Assembly (NCBI GenBank): GCA_944321495.1
Contig: CALULP010000003.1
Coordinates: 1-64,000, forward strand
Length of the DNA: 64,000 nt
Reading direction: 5' to 3'
Source of the DNA: an uncultured Bacteroides sp.
GTDB lineage: Bacteria; Bacteroidota; Bacteroidia; Bacteroidales; Bacteroidaceae
The notes below the pieces were generated by a model that saw nothing but the letters and a program-made list of their open reading frames with translations, had not been told where the DNA came from and did not search any database. Below are positions 17,245 to 25,445 of the stretch, piece by piece (the stretch's first letter is position 1; each line of letters begins with the position of its first letter). The translations under genes were made by a program, and so were the position numbers.

Positions 17245-19287
17245 TTATTTCACTTCGCTGCCCGACTTCACCTCGCGCAGCAGGGTGGTTACTGCCAACG
17301 AGCCGTCCCAGTCTTCGGCGGAGAGAATCATGCCTTCGCTCACCAGCCCGTTCTTGAACTGGCGGGGGGCCAGGTTGGCGATGAACAGCACCTGCTTGCC
17401 CACCAGCTCTTCAGGCTTGTAGTACTGGGCAATGCCGCTCACGATGGTACGGTTTTCCAGTCCGTCGGCTATCTTGAATTGCAACAGCTTCTTCATCTTG
17501 GGCACGGGGGCGCATTCCAGCACGGTGCCTACGCGGATGTCCAGCTTGTCGAAGTCTTCTATGCTGACGGTGGGTTTCACGGGGTTGGCTTTGTAGTTGG
17601 CAGCCTCGTTGGCTTTCTTCGTGGCAAGCAGCTTGTCCACCTGTGCCTGGATGGTCTCGTCGTCTATCTTTTCGAACAGCAGGACGGGTTCGCCCAGTTG
17701 GTGGCCTTCGGGCAGCAGGTCGGTGCGGCCCAGGTTGTCCCACTCCAGGTGTTCCACGTTCAGCATCGCGCGCAGCTTCTTGCTGCTGAAGGGCAGGAAC
17801 GGCTCGAAGGCGATGGCCAGGTTGGCTACCAGCTGCAAAGAGATGTTCAGGATGGTGGCCACGCGCCCCATGTCCGTCTTGGCCAGTTTCCACGGCTCGG
17901 TGTCCGCCAGGTATTTGTTGCCGATGCGCGCCAGGTTCATGGCCTCTTTCTGCGCGTCGCGGAACTTGAATACGTCCAGCAGGCGTTCCACTTCACCCTT
18001 CACGTCGGCAAACTCTTGCAGGGTCTCGCGGTCGTAGGCGCTTAGTTCGCCGCATGCAGGCACTTTGCCGTCGAAGTACTTCTTGGTGAGTTGCAGGGCA
18101 CGGTTGACGAAGTTGCCGTAGACGGCCACCAGTTCGTTGTTGTTGCGCGCCTGGAAGTCTTTCCACGTAAAGTCGTTGTCCTTGGTTTCTGGGGCATTGG
18201 CGGTGAGCACGTAGCGCAGCACGTCCTGTTTGCCGGGAAAGTCCTGCAGGTATTCGTGCAGCCATACCGCCCAGTTGCGCGAGGTTGAAATCTTGTCGCC
18301 CTCCAGGTTGAGGAACTCATTGGCGGGCACGTTGTCCGGCAGGATGTAGCTGCCTTCCGCCTTCAGCATGGCGGGGAACACGATGCAGTGGAACACGATG
18401 TTGTCTTTGCCGATGAAGTGTACGAGGCGCGTGTCGGGGTCTTTCCACCACTTCTCCCAATTGTCGGGCAGCAACTCTTTCGTATTGCTGATGTAGCCTA
18501 TGGGGGCGTCGAACCACACGTAGAGCACCTTGCCTTCGGCGCCTTCTACCGGCACGGGGATGCCCCAGTCCAGGTCGCGGCTTACGGCGCGGGGTTGCAG
18601 CCCCATGTCCAGCCAGCTCTTGCACTGCCCGTACACGTTGGGACGCCACTCCTTGTGGTCCTCCAGTATCCATTGGCGCAGCCAGGCCTCGTGCTTGTCC
18701 AGGGGCAGGTACCAGTGGGTCGTTTCTTTCATCACCGGCTGGCTGCCGCTGATGGCGCTCTTGGGGTTAATCAGCTCCGTAGGGCTGAGCGTGGAGCCGC
18801 ACTTCTCGCACTGGTCGCCATACGCTCCCTGGGCGTGGCAGCGGGGGCATTCGCCCGTGATGTAGCGGTCGGCCAGGAAGGTCTTCGCTTCCTCGTCGTA
18901 ATATTGCATGGAGGTCTTTTCGATGAACTCCCCTTTGTCATACAGTTTGCGGAAGAAGTCGGAAGCCGTCCGGTGGTGTACCTGCGAGGTGGTGCGTCCG
19001 TACACGTCGAACGAGATGCCGAATTCCTCGAACGACTTCTTGATGAGCTCGTGGTAACGGTCCACGATGTCCTGCGGTGTGCAGCCCTCCTTCTTGGCGC
19101 GGATGGTGATGGGCACGCCGTGCTCGTCGCTTCCGCCGATGAAGAGCACCTCCTCCTTTTTCAGGCGCAGGTATCGTGCGTAAATGTCGGCAGGCACGTA
19201 GACGCCCGCCAGGTGTCCTATGTGTACCGGCCCGTTGGCGTAGGGCAACGCCGAGGTGATGGTGGTACGTTTGAATTTCTTTTCCAT
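17245..19287 (-). CDS. metG: Methionyl-tRNA synthetase
   Basis: The 680-residue class I enzyme that charges initiator and elongator tRNA with methionine. It shows the HIGH signature ([16 protein letters not shown], residues 14-29), the zinc knuckle [18 protein letters not shown], and a KMSKS-type loop written DKISTSRNW. The C-terminal tRNA-binding domain resembling Trbp111 starts near residue 580 ([15 protein letters not shown]). Length and domain order are those of the long bacterial form. A TATCTTTG box at 19329-19322 gives a leader of about 28 bases. The polysaccharide genes follow on the same strand. Confidence 0.97.
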   Translation of the reverse strand: MEKKFKRTTITSALPYANGPVHIGHLAGVYVPADIYARYLRLKKEEVLFIGGSDEHGVPITIRAKKEGCTPQDIVDRYHELIKKSFEEFGISFDVYGRTTSQVHHRTASDFFRKLYDKGEFIEKTSMQYYDEEAKTFLADRYITGECPRCHAQGAYGDQCEKCGSTLSPTELINPKSAISGSQPVMKETTHWYLPLDKHEAWLRQWILEDHKEWRPNVYGQCKSWLDMGLQPRAVSRDLDWGIPVPVEGAEGKVLYVWFDAPIGYISNTKELLPDNWEKWWKDPDTRLVHFIGKDNIVFHCIVFPAMLKAEGSYILPDNVPANEFLNLEGDKISTSRNWAVWLHEYLQDFPGKQDVLRYVLTANAPETKDNDFTWKDFQARNNNELVAVYGNFVNRALQLTKKYFDGKVPACGELSAYDRETLQEFADVKGEVERLLDVFKFRDAQKEAMNLARIGNKYLADTEPWKLAKTDMGRVATILNISLQLVANLAIAFEPFLPFSSKKLRAMLNVEHLEWDNLGRTDLLPEGHQLGEPVLLFEKIDDETIQAQVDKLLATKKANEAANYKANPVKPTVSIEDFDKLDIRVGTVLECAPVPKMKKLLQFKIADGLENRTIVSGIAQYYKPEELVGKQVLFIANLAPRQFKNGLVSEGMILSAEDWDGSLAVTTLLREVKSGSEVK

Positions 19288-19321
19288 ATCGTTGTGATGC
19301 TAATAAAATGCGATTACTTTG

Positions 19322-19329
19322 CAAAGATA
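19322..19329 (-). promoter_or_regulatory. -7 box of metG
   Basis: CAAAGATA on the plus strand reads TATCTTTG toward metG, the commonest form of the Bacteroidales -7 box. It lies 35 bases before the start codon. Confidence 0.6.
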
Positions 19330-19442
19330 CGGGTTTTCCGGGAAATAACCCTGCTTTCTTGCCGGGAACTGCGGTTATTTGTCTTGTCGGGCGGGAGGCA
19401 GGGATTCCACCGGGTCAGGCCTTGGCAGGTAACAGCCCCTTG

Positions 19443-19535
19443 TTTGTCCGCTATTTTTCCTTTCCATAGCGAAGGCGGACAAAAGGAGCAGATAAGGACC
19501 GGGTAAGGAGAAGGTAAGGAGCGGGTAGGTGGGCG
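19443..19535 (-). repeat. Variable-core repeat element, copy R1
   Basis: Read leftward, this element has a core of about four 11-base units (CCTTACCTTCT, CCTTACCCGGT, CCTTATCTGCT and a partial) followed by a conserved end containing CTATGGAAAGGAAAAATAGC and GGACAAA. The end is a hairpin, with TTTGTCCGC at 19443-19451 pairing GCGGACAAA at 19475-19483. It lies between the divergent metG and exporter genes. The remainder of the 380-base gap holds the two promoters and nothing else recognisable. Related copies are at 47486-47586 and 60053-60154. Confidence 0.75.
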
Positions 19536-19593
19536 GTTTGTCAGGATTTCTGCCGGCATGGTGCGACAGGCGGTTTATGTCCCCGGCATTTTG

Positions 19594-19601
19594 TATCTTT
19601 G
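19594..19601 (+). promoter_or_regulatory. -7 box of the MFS exporter
   Basis: TATCTTTG followed by C is a full match to TAnnTTTG and lies 67 bases before the exporter start. A clear -33 element is not seen. Confidence 0.55.
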
Positions 19602-19667
19602 CGGCGGCAAAGACTTTGCGCGGGCGGATTGTGCCGCCGGGGCAGCTTGCCGCAAGAAAAGAACGTT

Positions 19668-20885
19668 ATGAACATACCATCCATCCTTAAGGGGCACCCG
19701 AAGGTATCGCAGGGCACGGCCTATGCCATCCTGTTCACTATGGGCACCTGTCACCTGCTGAACGACATGATACAGTCGGTCATTCCCGCCATTTATCCGT
19801 TGCTGAAAGAGAAGTTCGGGTTCACCTTCGCGCAAATCGGCATCATCACGCTGGTTTTCCAGCTGACGTCGTCCGTGCTCCAGCCTTTCGTGGGGCGGTA
19901 TGCCGACCGCCACCCGCAGCCTTACTCGCTGGCTATGGGGATGTGTTTCACGCTGGTGGGGCTGGTGTCGCTGGCCTTTGCGCCCGATTTTCTGATGCTG
20001 CTGGTGTCTGTGGCGCTGATAGGGTGCGGCTCGTCTGTCTTCCACCCGGAGGCGTCGCGGGTGGCGCAGCTGGCTTCGGGCGGGAAAAAGAGCCTGGCGC
20101 AATCCATTTTCCAGGTCGGGGGCAACGGGGGGAGTGCGTTCGGACCCTTGCTGGCGGCGCTGGTGGTCATCCCCTACGGACAGCATGCGGTGGGGTGGTT
20201 TGCGCTGGCGGCCTTGCTGGCGGCGATGCTGCTGACGCGTGTGGGCTATTGGTACAGCCTGGTGCTGGCCGAGATTAAGAACCGGCACTTCCGCAAGCCT
20301 TTCGCCCCTTGCGGCCTGCCCCGCCGGACGGTGCGCCTGGCTTTGGGCATCCTGGTGCTGATGATTTTCTCGAAATACTTTTTCAATGCCTGCATGACGA
20401 GTTACTTCACGTTCTACCTGATGGAGAAGTTCGGCGTGTCGGTGCAGGTGTCGCAATATTGCCTGTTCGCCTACTTGGCGGCTTTTGCGGCGGGCACGCT
20501 GCTGGGCGGTTTCCTGGGCGACCGCTACGGGCGGAAGTATGTCATCCTGTTCTCCATCCTGGGTGCGGCGCCTTTCACGCTGGCGATGCCTTACCTCAGC
20601 CTGGGGTGGACCATCGTGACGGCAGTCATTACGGGGCTGGTCATCGCTTCGGCTTTCTCTGCCATCGTGGTGTATGCCACCGACCTGATGCCGGACAAGG
20701 TGGGCATGATTGCCGGGGTGTTTTTCGGCCTGATGTTCGGGCTGGGCGGCATCGGCTCCGCGTTCTTCGGCTGGCTTGCCGACCGGACGAGCATTGAATT
20801 CATTTTCCACGTCAGCACCTGGCTCCCGTTGCTGGGCGTCGTGGCTGTGTTCCTGCCCGATGTGAGGCCGGGGCAGGTGCGGTGA
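19668..20885 (+). CDS. MFS transporter, fosmidomycin-resistance (Fsr) type
   Basis: A 405-residue major facilitator with about 12 membrane helices. The motif between helices 2 and 3 is GRYADRHPQPYSLAMG, and between helices 8 and 9 GGFLGDRYGRKYVI. Regions such as HLLNDMIQSVIPAIYPLLKE and GCGSSVFHPEASRVA are hallmarks of the Fsr group, drug or metabolite efflux pumps. The start at 19668 (MNIPSILKG) follows the promoter box. The natural substrate is unknown; the family name comes from resistance on overexpression in Escherichia coli. It is a single-gene unit. Confidence 0.88.
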   Translation: MNIPSILKGHPKVSQGTAYAILFTMGTCHLLNDMIQSVIPAIYPLLKEKFGFTFAQIGIITLVFQLTSSVLQPFVGRYADRHPQPYSLAMGMCFTLVGLVSLAFAPDFLMLLVSVALIGCGSSVFHPEASRVAQLASGGKKSLAQSIFQVGGNGGSAFGPLLAALVVIPYGQHAVGWFALAALLAAMLLTRVGYWYSLVLAEIKNRHFRKPFAPCGLPRRTVRLALGILVLMIFSKYFFNACMTSYFTFYLMEKFGVSVQVSQYCLFAYLAAFAAGTLLGGFLGDRYGRKYVILFSILGAAPFTLAMPYLSLGWTIVTAVITGLVIASAFSAIVVYATDLMPDKVGMIAGVFFGLMFGLGGIGSAFFGWLADRTSIEFIFHVSTWLPLLGVVAVFLPDVRPGQVR

Positions 20886-20896
20886 GGCGATAACTG

Positions 20897-21310
20897 TCAT
20901 TGCAGCTCAATTTCCATTACCGTGTCTTCGCGGAGGGTAAACAGGCACTGCTTGTAGCTGGGCGGCCCCATCACACCCTTTGCGTTGTTGCTGAATCCGT
21001 AAGGCTCTTGCGGAATGCCGAAGGTGCCGGTGTCCAGTCGGCCATTCCCGTTCACGTCTTGGTAGAGGGAGAGAGCGTACTCTCCGGGCGGCAGCCCTTG
21101 GCAGGGGATGCGCAGGGTGTCGGCTTTTACCTCTGCACGGAAGGCAGCGATGGGTGCCTTCATAAAATTGTCTTTACTGTCGTAAATGGCTACGTAGAGG
21201 TAGCCTTGGGATTGGTTGATGCCGTACACCTCCAGGGTGAGGCATTGTGCACAGAGCGGCATCAGACTTGCATGGAGCAGGACGGCGAGGATAAAGATTG
21301 CTTTTTTCAT
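20897..21310 (-). CDS. DUF2141 secreted protein
   Basis: A 137-residue protein with a cleavable signal peptide (MKKAIFILAVLLHASLMPLCAQ). The mature part is the DUF2141 beta-sandwich, with YLYVAIYDSKDNFM, LPPGEYALSLYQDVNGNGRLDT and IPQEPYGFSNNA, which are near-invariant in the family. The function is not known. DUF2141 proteins of Bacteroidetes are often found beside TonB receptors, as here, where a receptor gene lies 99 bases upstream on the same strand. Confidence 0.85.
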   Translation of the reverse strand: MKKAIFILAVLLHASLMPLCAQCLTLEVYGINQSQGYLYVAIYDSKDNFMKAPIAAFRAEVKADTLRIPCQGLPPGEYALSLYQDVNGNGRLDTGTFGIPQEPYGFSNNAKGVMGPPSYKQCLFTLREDTVMEIELQ

Positions 21311-21409
21311 CTTTTCTGGTTTTTAAGTGGTTGTACTTATATTAGTTGCACGCAAGTGCGCTTTAGTTGACTTGTCCCCTCGTTACCTTGTTCCCTAAAT
21401 TTTATAACG

Positions 21410-23326
21410 CTAAAAGTTTGACACATCATACGCTGCTTTCTTACCTAAGGTAATGAAAATGCCGAGGTAGAAGAAGTGGTCGTAGGAGGCGAGTATGGGC
21501 TTGCCGTTCACGCGGCCGAACTCATTGCGGCGGCACAGGATGTTGGTGCCCGAGGCGTGGATGATGACTTTGCGGTGGGGAATGAACGTCAGCCCCAGGT
21601 CGAGGCTGTTGTAGGGGCGCGCTTTGTCGTTCATCAGTCCGGGGCGGTCTGGGTTGTGCCAAGGGCGGCCGCTGGCACAGGTGTTGGTCAGTCCGACAAT
21701 GGTGCGCAGGCGGGGGATGCTGTATTTTACCACCACTGAGGCATTGTGGCGGGTGGCGTATTGCGGGGTGGTGAGCGCGGGGTACTTCGCATACTTGCGG
21801 CGTGAGAGGTTGTAGGTGTATGACAGTTGGTACTCGAAGTTCTTGAGCGACACGGGGTCGCGGAAGAACAGGTCGAAGCCTTTGCTGTGTCCGTAGCCAC
21901 GGGAAGCGGGTTGTCCGTCCTCCCACAGGGCAAGGCGGTTGTAGTCTTTGTAGTAGACTTCGGCTTTGCCAAAACGGCCGGAGCGGTTGTAGTGGATGCC
22001 GAGGTTGTACTGGGCGCAAGTTTCTGGCCTCAGGTGCGGATTGGCAAGCAGGTAGGTGGCTTCGGGCAACTGGGTGTAACGTCCGGCAGTGGCCGTGAGC
22101 ATGAAGTCGTGCAGGTAGTAACTGACGGCAAGCCTGGGCGAAAATTCTGTCTGATGATGGGTGGTGCTGTATTCGGCGCGTAGGGATGCTTCCGCTTTCA
22201 GGTTCTCCAACGGATAACAGGCGGCGGTGAAAAAGGCGGCGGCAAGAACGGGGGAGATGTTCTTGCGGCTGTCTGTGGCGGGGAGCAGGCGGTAGGTATC
22301 CCGGTAGCGGCGGATGTAGCTTTCGGCACCCATGTCCAGGCGTAGCGTGGCAGCGGGGCGGAATGTCGTCTTTGCTTTCAGGTGCAGTTCCTGATGTAGG
22401 GCTGTGTAGCGGTCGCCGGTTGTGGCTGCCCCGGCTATTTGCCGGTTGTAATACGACCAGGCCGCCCCGGCAAACCATTGCCAGCCGCCGGCCTTTTGCG
22501 GGCTGCGTGCGGTGGCATTGAGGTAGATGTTGTCTTCGCCCAAGTCGAACAGGCGGTTTTCTTTGCCTTCGAGGGAGGAGAAATCGGTGCGGTCGTATTG
22601 GGCGTACAGCTTGAGCAGGATGCCCCGCGGCGTGTGGTACCGTCCTTGGGAGGCGGCAGAGTAGAGGCGGTAAGGTTCCTTGAATTGACGGCGGGAGGGG
22701 AAGAGCCGGTTGTACAGTCCCAGGTTTTGGTAATTCAAGTCTACGGAGAGCGAGCCGTTGGCAAATGCCCGCGTGCCCCCTCCGCCTGCACCTACGATGG
22801 AGGTGTTGATGCCTACTTTGTTGACGGGGCTGCTATCCTTGGTTTCGAGGGGAAGGACGGCCGACAGGGCTTGCCCGTACTCCAGCGGGGCACCGCCTGT
22901 GGCCAGGTTGATGCCCTGGAACATGAAGGTGGAGTAGCGGCTGCGCGCCGGGCTGTTGATGTCCGTGGAGGTGTAGGGATTCAGCACGTGCATGCCGTCT
23001 ATGAAGGTTTGCGTCTCTTCGCTGCTGCCGCCGCGCACCAGCAGGTGTCCGCTTTCTCCTTGCACTTGTGCGCCGGGCAGGGTTTGCAGGGCTTTGTAAA
23101 GGTCGCCGTTGGCACCGCCGGTGGTGACCAGTTCCACGGGATGCATGTCGCTGAAGCGGCTGGCGGAGGGCGGCGTCTTGTGTGCATGCACCTCCACTTC
23201 ACTAAGGGTGATGTCTTCGTCCGGCAGCAGTTGCAGGCGGATGGTGTCTGCGGTCTGTTGGGCGGCGGCAGGCAGGATGGCCAGGCAGCCGAGGACGAGG
23301 GATAACAGTAGGGTGTGGTGTGTCAT
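21410..23326 (-). CDS. TonB-dependent outer-membrane receptor
   Basis: A 638-residue receptor with signal peptide (MTHHTLLLSLVLGCLAILPA, cleaved after AAAQ). The plug domain is visible in LYKALQTLPGAQVQGESGHL, then LVRGGSSEETQTFIDGMHV, and a beta-barrel follows to the end. Unlike SusC proteins it has no CarboxypepD-like domain before the plug and no SusD partner, so it more likely imports a small ligand such as a metal complex or cofactor. The start is set at 23326 to give a proper signal peptide. A DUF2141 gene follows, and a LytTR regulator precedes it with 257 bases between. Confidence 0.88.
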   Translation of the reverse strand: MTHHTLLLSLVLGCLAILPAAAQQTADTIRLQLLPDEDITLSEVEVHAHKTPPSASRFSDMHPVELVTTGGANGDLYKALQTLPGAQVQGESGHLLVRGGSSEETQTFIDGMHVLNPYTSTDINSPARSRYSTFMFQGINLATGGAPLEYGQALSAVLPLETKDSSPVNKVGINTSIVGAGGGGTRAFANGSLSVDLNYQNLGLYNRLFPSRRQFKEPYRLYSAASQGRYHTPRGILLKLYAQYDRTDFSSLEGKENRLFDLGEDNIYLNATARSPQKAGGWQWFAGAAWSYYNRQIAGAATTGDRYTALHQELHLKAKTTFRPAATLRLDMGAESYIRRYRDTYRLLPATDSRKNISPVLAAAFFTAACYPLENLKAEASLRAEYSTTHHQTEFSPRLAVSYYLHDFMLTATAGRYTQLPEATYLLANPHLRPETCAQYNLGIHYNRSGRFGKAEVYYKDYNRLALWEDGQPASRGYGHSKGFDLFFRDPVSLKNFEYQLSYTYNLSRRKYAKYPALTTPQYATRHNASVVVKYSIPRLRTIVGLTNTCASGRPWHNPDRPGLMNDKARPYNSLDLGLTFIPHRKVIIHASGTNILCRRNEFGRVNGKPILASYDHFFYLGIFITLGKKAAYDVSNF

Positions 23327-23474
23327 TGTCTTTCTGTCTGTTGGGCTCGACGATGCAAAGGTGGGCGGTAAAAAGCAGTTGTCCAAACTTTTGGGACAGA
23401 TGACACGGATATGTGACGAACGGTAGCCGTCGGGGGGACGAATGGTAAATGATAATTTATCGCGCGTAGCGCGC

Positions 23475-23580
23475 AGTGACGAGCTACCAGCTACGAGCTA
23501 CGAGTGACTGTCAGCAAAACTTGGAAACTTTACTTGTAGCTGGTAGCTCGTCACTCGTAGCTGCGGGGCGTACCCCGCTT
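23475..23580. repeat. 20-bp inverted repeat with GAGCTAC words
   Basis: AGTGACGAGCTACCAGCTAC at 23475-23494 is the exact reverse complement of 23536-23555. The loop holds another GAGCTACGAGTGAC word. A second small hairpin, GCGGGG-CGTA-CCCCGC, follows near 23563-23578, just after the LytTR stop codon, and GCGCGTAGCGCGC precedes the repeat. It fills the gap after the LytTR gene and may serve as its terminator. Confidence 0.7.
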
Positions 23581-23583
23581 TTA

Positions 23584-24459
23584 CTATTCCTTTAGTTTTT
23601 CCCTTAACTTTTTGGCATAGGCGCGGGATACGGGAACTTCGTCTTTGCACCCCTCCAGGTGCAGGCGATATCCTTGCTGGTTGCCGTCCACCTTGACCAC
23701 CTTTTCCAAGTTGACCAAGAAGGCACGGTGGCAACGGATGATGGCGGGGCAGGCTGCGGCGTTTTCTTCGGCTTGCTTCATGGTGATGCGCACGAGTTGC
23801 ATAGTTGGGCTTCCGCCTGCTTCGGGAAGGGAGTGCAGCTTGACGTAGTTGCCTTCGGCCTCGGCGTAGAGAAAGCGGTGGGCGGGGAGTTGCACTACAT
23901 CTTTTGTGCCGTTGGGCAAGGCGAGGGTGGCTTGGGGTTGCGGTGTTTCTGCTTGCGCGGGCTTGTGGTGGGCGGACAGGGTGTTGTCCAGCTCGCGGGC
24001 TTCGCGCAGGTTGCGTTTGAGCAGGAGGTTTTGGTTCCACAGCATGAAAAGCACGGTGGGGAATATGCTCAGTACCAGCACCCAGAGTAAGGCAATGAAG
24101 AACAGCCTGACGCTTGGCCGTATGTCCGCCAGCCACGCCACCCACAGGCATACGCCGAAGGCTATGAGCAGGAACATGGCGCTGAGGTGGAGCGTCTCTT
24201 TGCCGATAGTCCAGCGGCGTTCGTCGTACCATGCGGGAAAGAGGGCAGGCAGTAGCAGGTGGGACACGGTCGAGGCACCGGCAGCAATCAGGGCAGAGAC
24301 GGCTGCCACGCTCCACGCACTCGTTTCCAGGTGGCCGATGCCGAAGGGTTGCAACAGTCCCAGTATGAGGAAAATAATGGCGGCGGGCACTACGATGGCT
24401 TTCCAGGGCCTGATCATGCTGGGGTAAGGGGTGCGGAAGAGTTGTAAGGGAGTGTTCAT
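23584..24459 (-). CDS. Membrane-anchored LytTR transcriptional regulator
   Basis: A 291-residue protein. Four hydrophobic segments lie within residues 20-145, then a linker, then a LytTR DNA-binding domain from about residue 185 (FLYAEAEGNYVKLHS, CHRAFLVNLEKVVKVDG, PVSRAYAKKLREKL). There is no response-regulator receiver domain, so the membrane part itself may sense a signal or anchor the regulator. This architecture is known in Bacteroidetes but poorly studied. Its likely target is the neighbouring TonB receptor gene, from position only. TACCTTTG at 24486-24479 is the probable -7 box, leaving a leader of only about 12 bases. Confidence 0.85.
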   Translation of the reverse strand: MNTPLQLFRTPYPSMIRPWKAIVVPAAIIFLILGLLQPFGIGHLETSAWSVAAVSALIAAGASTVSHLLLPALFPAWYDERRWTIGKETLHLSAMFLLIAFGVCLWVAWLADIRPSVRLFFIALLWVLVLSIFPTVLFMLWNQNLLLKRNLREARELDNTLSAHHKPAQAETPQPQATLALPNGTKDVVQLPAHRFLYAEAEGNYVKLHSLPEAGGSPTMQLVRITMKQAEENAAACPAIIRCHRAFLVNLEKVVKVDGNQQGYRLHLEGCKDEVPVSRAYAKKLREKLKE

Positions 24460-24478
24460 TGCCGGAGGATTTTCGACA

Positions 24479-24549
24479 CAAAGGTAGCGGTTTTTCCGGC
24501 AAAAAACTTTGTTATTCCCATTTCTTTCCCATTTCGCCCCCTACTTTTG
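24479..24549. promoter_or_regulatory. Divergent -7 boxes of the LytTR and PepSY-like genes
   Basis: CAAAGGTA at 24479-24486 reads TACCTTTG toward the LytTR gene, and TACTTTTG at 24542-24549 faces the PepSY-like gene. The two boxes are 55 bases apart, so their regulation could be linked. Confidence 0.5.
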
Positions 24550-24610
24550 CCTGCACAATGAGTAAGAAAAGTGATGTATAACCCAATTTAATCGATGAAA
24601 GGACTAGAAT

Positions 24611-25105
24611 ATGAAAAGGAATGTATTGACCGTGTGCGGCCGGCGTGCCGCCTCCTGGCTGGTCGGAGTATTGGCCATGTGTGCCTTGGTGTTCACCTTT
24701 GCGGCGTGCGACGATGAGAAGAGCATCAGCTTCGGCCGATTGCCGGACCAGGCGCAGACGTTTATCGAGACGTATTTCGGCGGGGTGGGCGTGACTTCCA
24801 TCATCCGTGAGAAAGATGACGGGCGGACGGCTTACGACGTGCTGCTGGACGACGGTACCGACATTGAGTTCAACGGCAAGGGCGAGTGGACCAGCCTCGA
24901 CAGCTTCTTCTCCCCGCTGCCCACGGGATTCCTGCCGCCAGCCATTCCTGCCAAGGTGGAAGAACTGCACCCGGGCGCTTCCATCCACGGCGTGGACAAG
25001 GAGGTGGGCGGTTACCAAGTGGAAGTGCTGGACGGCAGCGTGCAGTGGGACATGTACTTCAACAGCCAAGGAGAGTTTGGCCGCGAAGTGCAGGACCGCG
25101 GCTGA
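24611..25105 (+). CDS. PepSY-like (DUF2874) lipoprotein
   Basis: A 164-residue lipoprotein with lipobox FAAC (Cys33). Two PepSY-like repeats are visible: LPDQAQTFIETYFGGVGVTS with a following sheet (AYDVLLDDGTDIEFNGKGEW), and IPAKVEELHPGASIHGVDKE with GYQVEVLDGS. The arrangement is that of the putative beta-lactamase-inhibitor-like PepSY family. Such proteins are thought to bind peptides or inhibit proteases in the periplasm; a true target is not known. It is a single-gene unit, divergent from the LytTR gene. Confidence 0.82.
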   Translation: MKRNVLTVCGRRAASWLVGVLAMCALVFTFAACDDEKSISFGRLPDQAQTFIETYFGGVGVTSIIREKDDGRTAYDVLLDDGTDIEFNGKGEWTSLDSFFSPLPTGFLPPAIPAKVEELHPGASIHGVDKEVGGYQVEVLDGSVQWDMYFNSQGEFGREVQDRG

Positions 25106-25198
25106 CGGGCAAGGAGCAGTTGTTTTTGCAGGCAGGCCCGGAGCGGGCAGGGATTTCTGGTTTTGCACCCTGCGCTCCGGGCTGTACTGTGTCTTTGT

Positions 25199-25445
25199 CC
25201 GTATCTTGGCGGGGCTTTGCCCGTATCTTGGCGGGGCTTTGCCCGTATCTTGGCAGGCGTTTCACTCCAGTGAGGCGACCGTTTCACTGGAGTGAGGCGG
25301 TCGATTCACTGGAGTGAGGCGGTCGCCTCACTGGAGTGAAACGATATGAAAGTTACTGGCTCGTCCCTGCCAAGGTACGTAGGGAAGCCTGCCAAGGTAC
25401 GTAGGGAAGCCCGCCAAGGTGCGTAGGAAAGGCCGTCAAGGTGCG
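25199..25445. repeat. Three successive 22-bp-period tandem arrays
   Basis: Block one has three units starting at 25199, 25221 and 25243, each with CCGTATCTTGGC and, in the first two, GGGGCTTTG. Block two has four units starting at 25262, 25284, 25306 and 25328, each led by the palindrome TCACTGGAGTGA (TCACTCCAGTGA in the first). Block three has units at 25368, 25390, 25412 and 25434 built on GCCAAGGTACGTAGG and GAAGCC, decaying rightward. Every block has period 22. The last unit runs across the stop codon of the acyl-CoA synthetase gene (25436). The array fills the whole gap between two converging genes, and I see nothing else in it. Confidence 0.9.

Noticed and set aside
25199..25445. CRISPR array
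   Set aside because: Units are contiguous at 22 bases with no spacers, and no cas genes are present.
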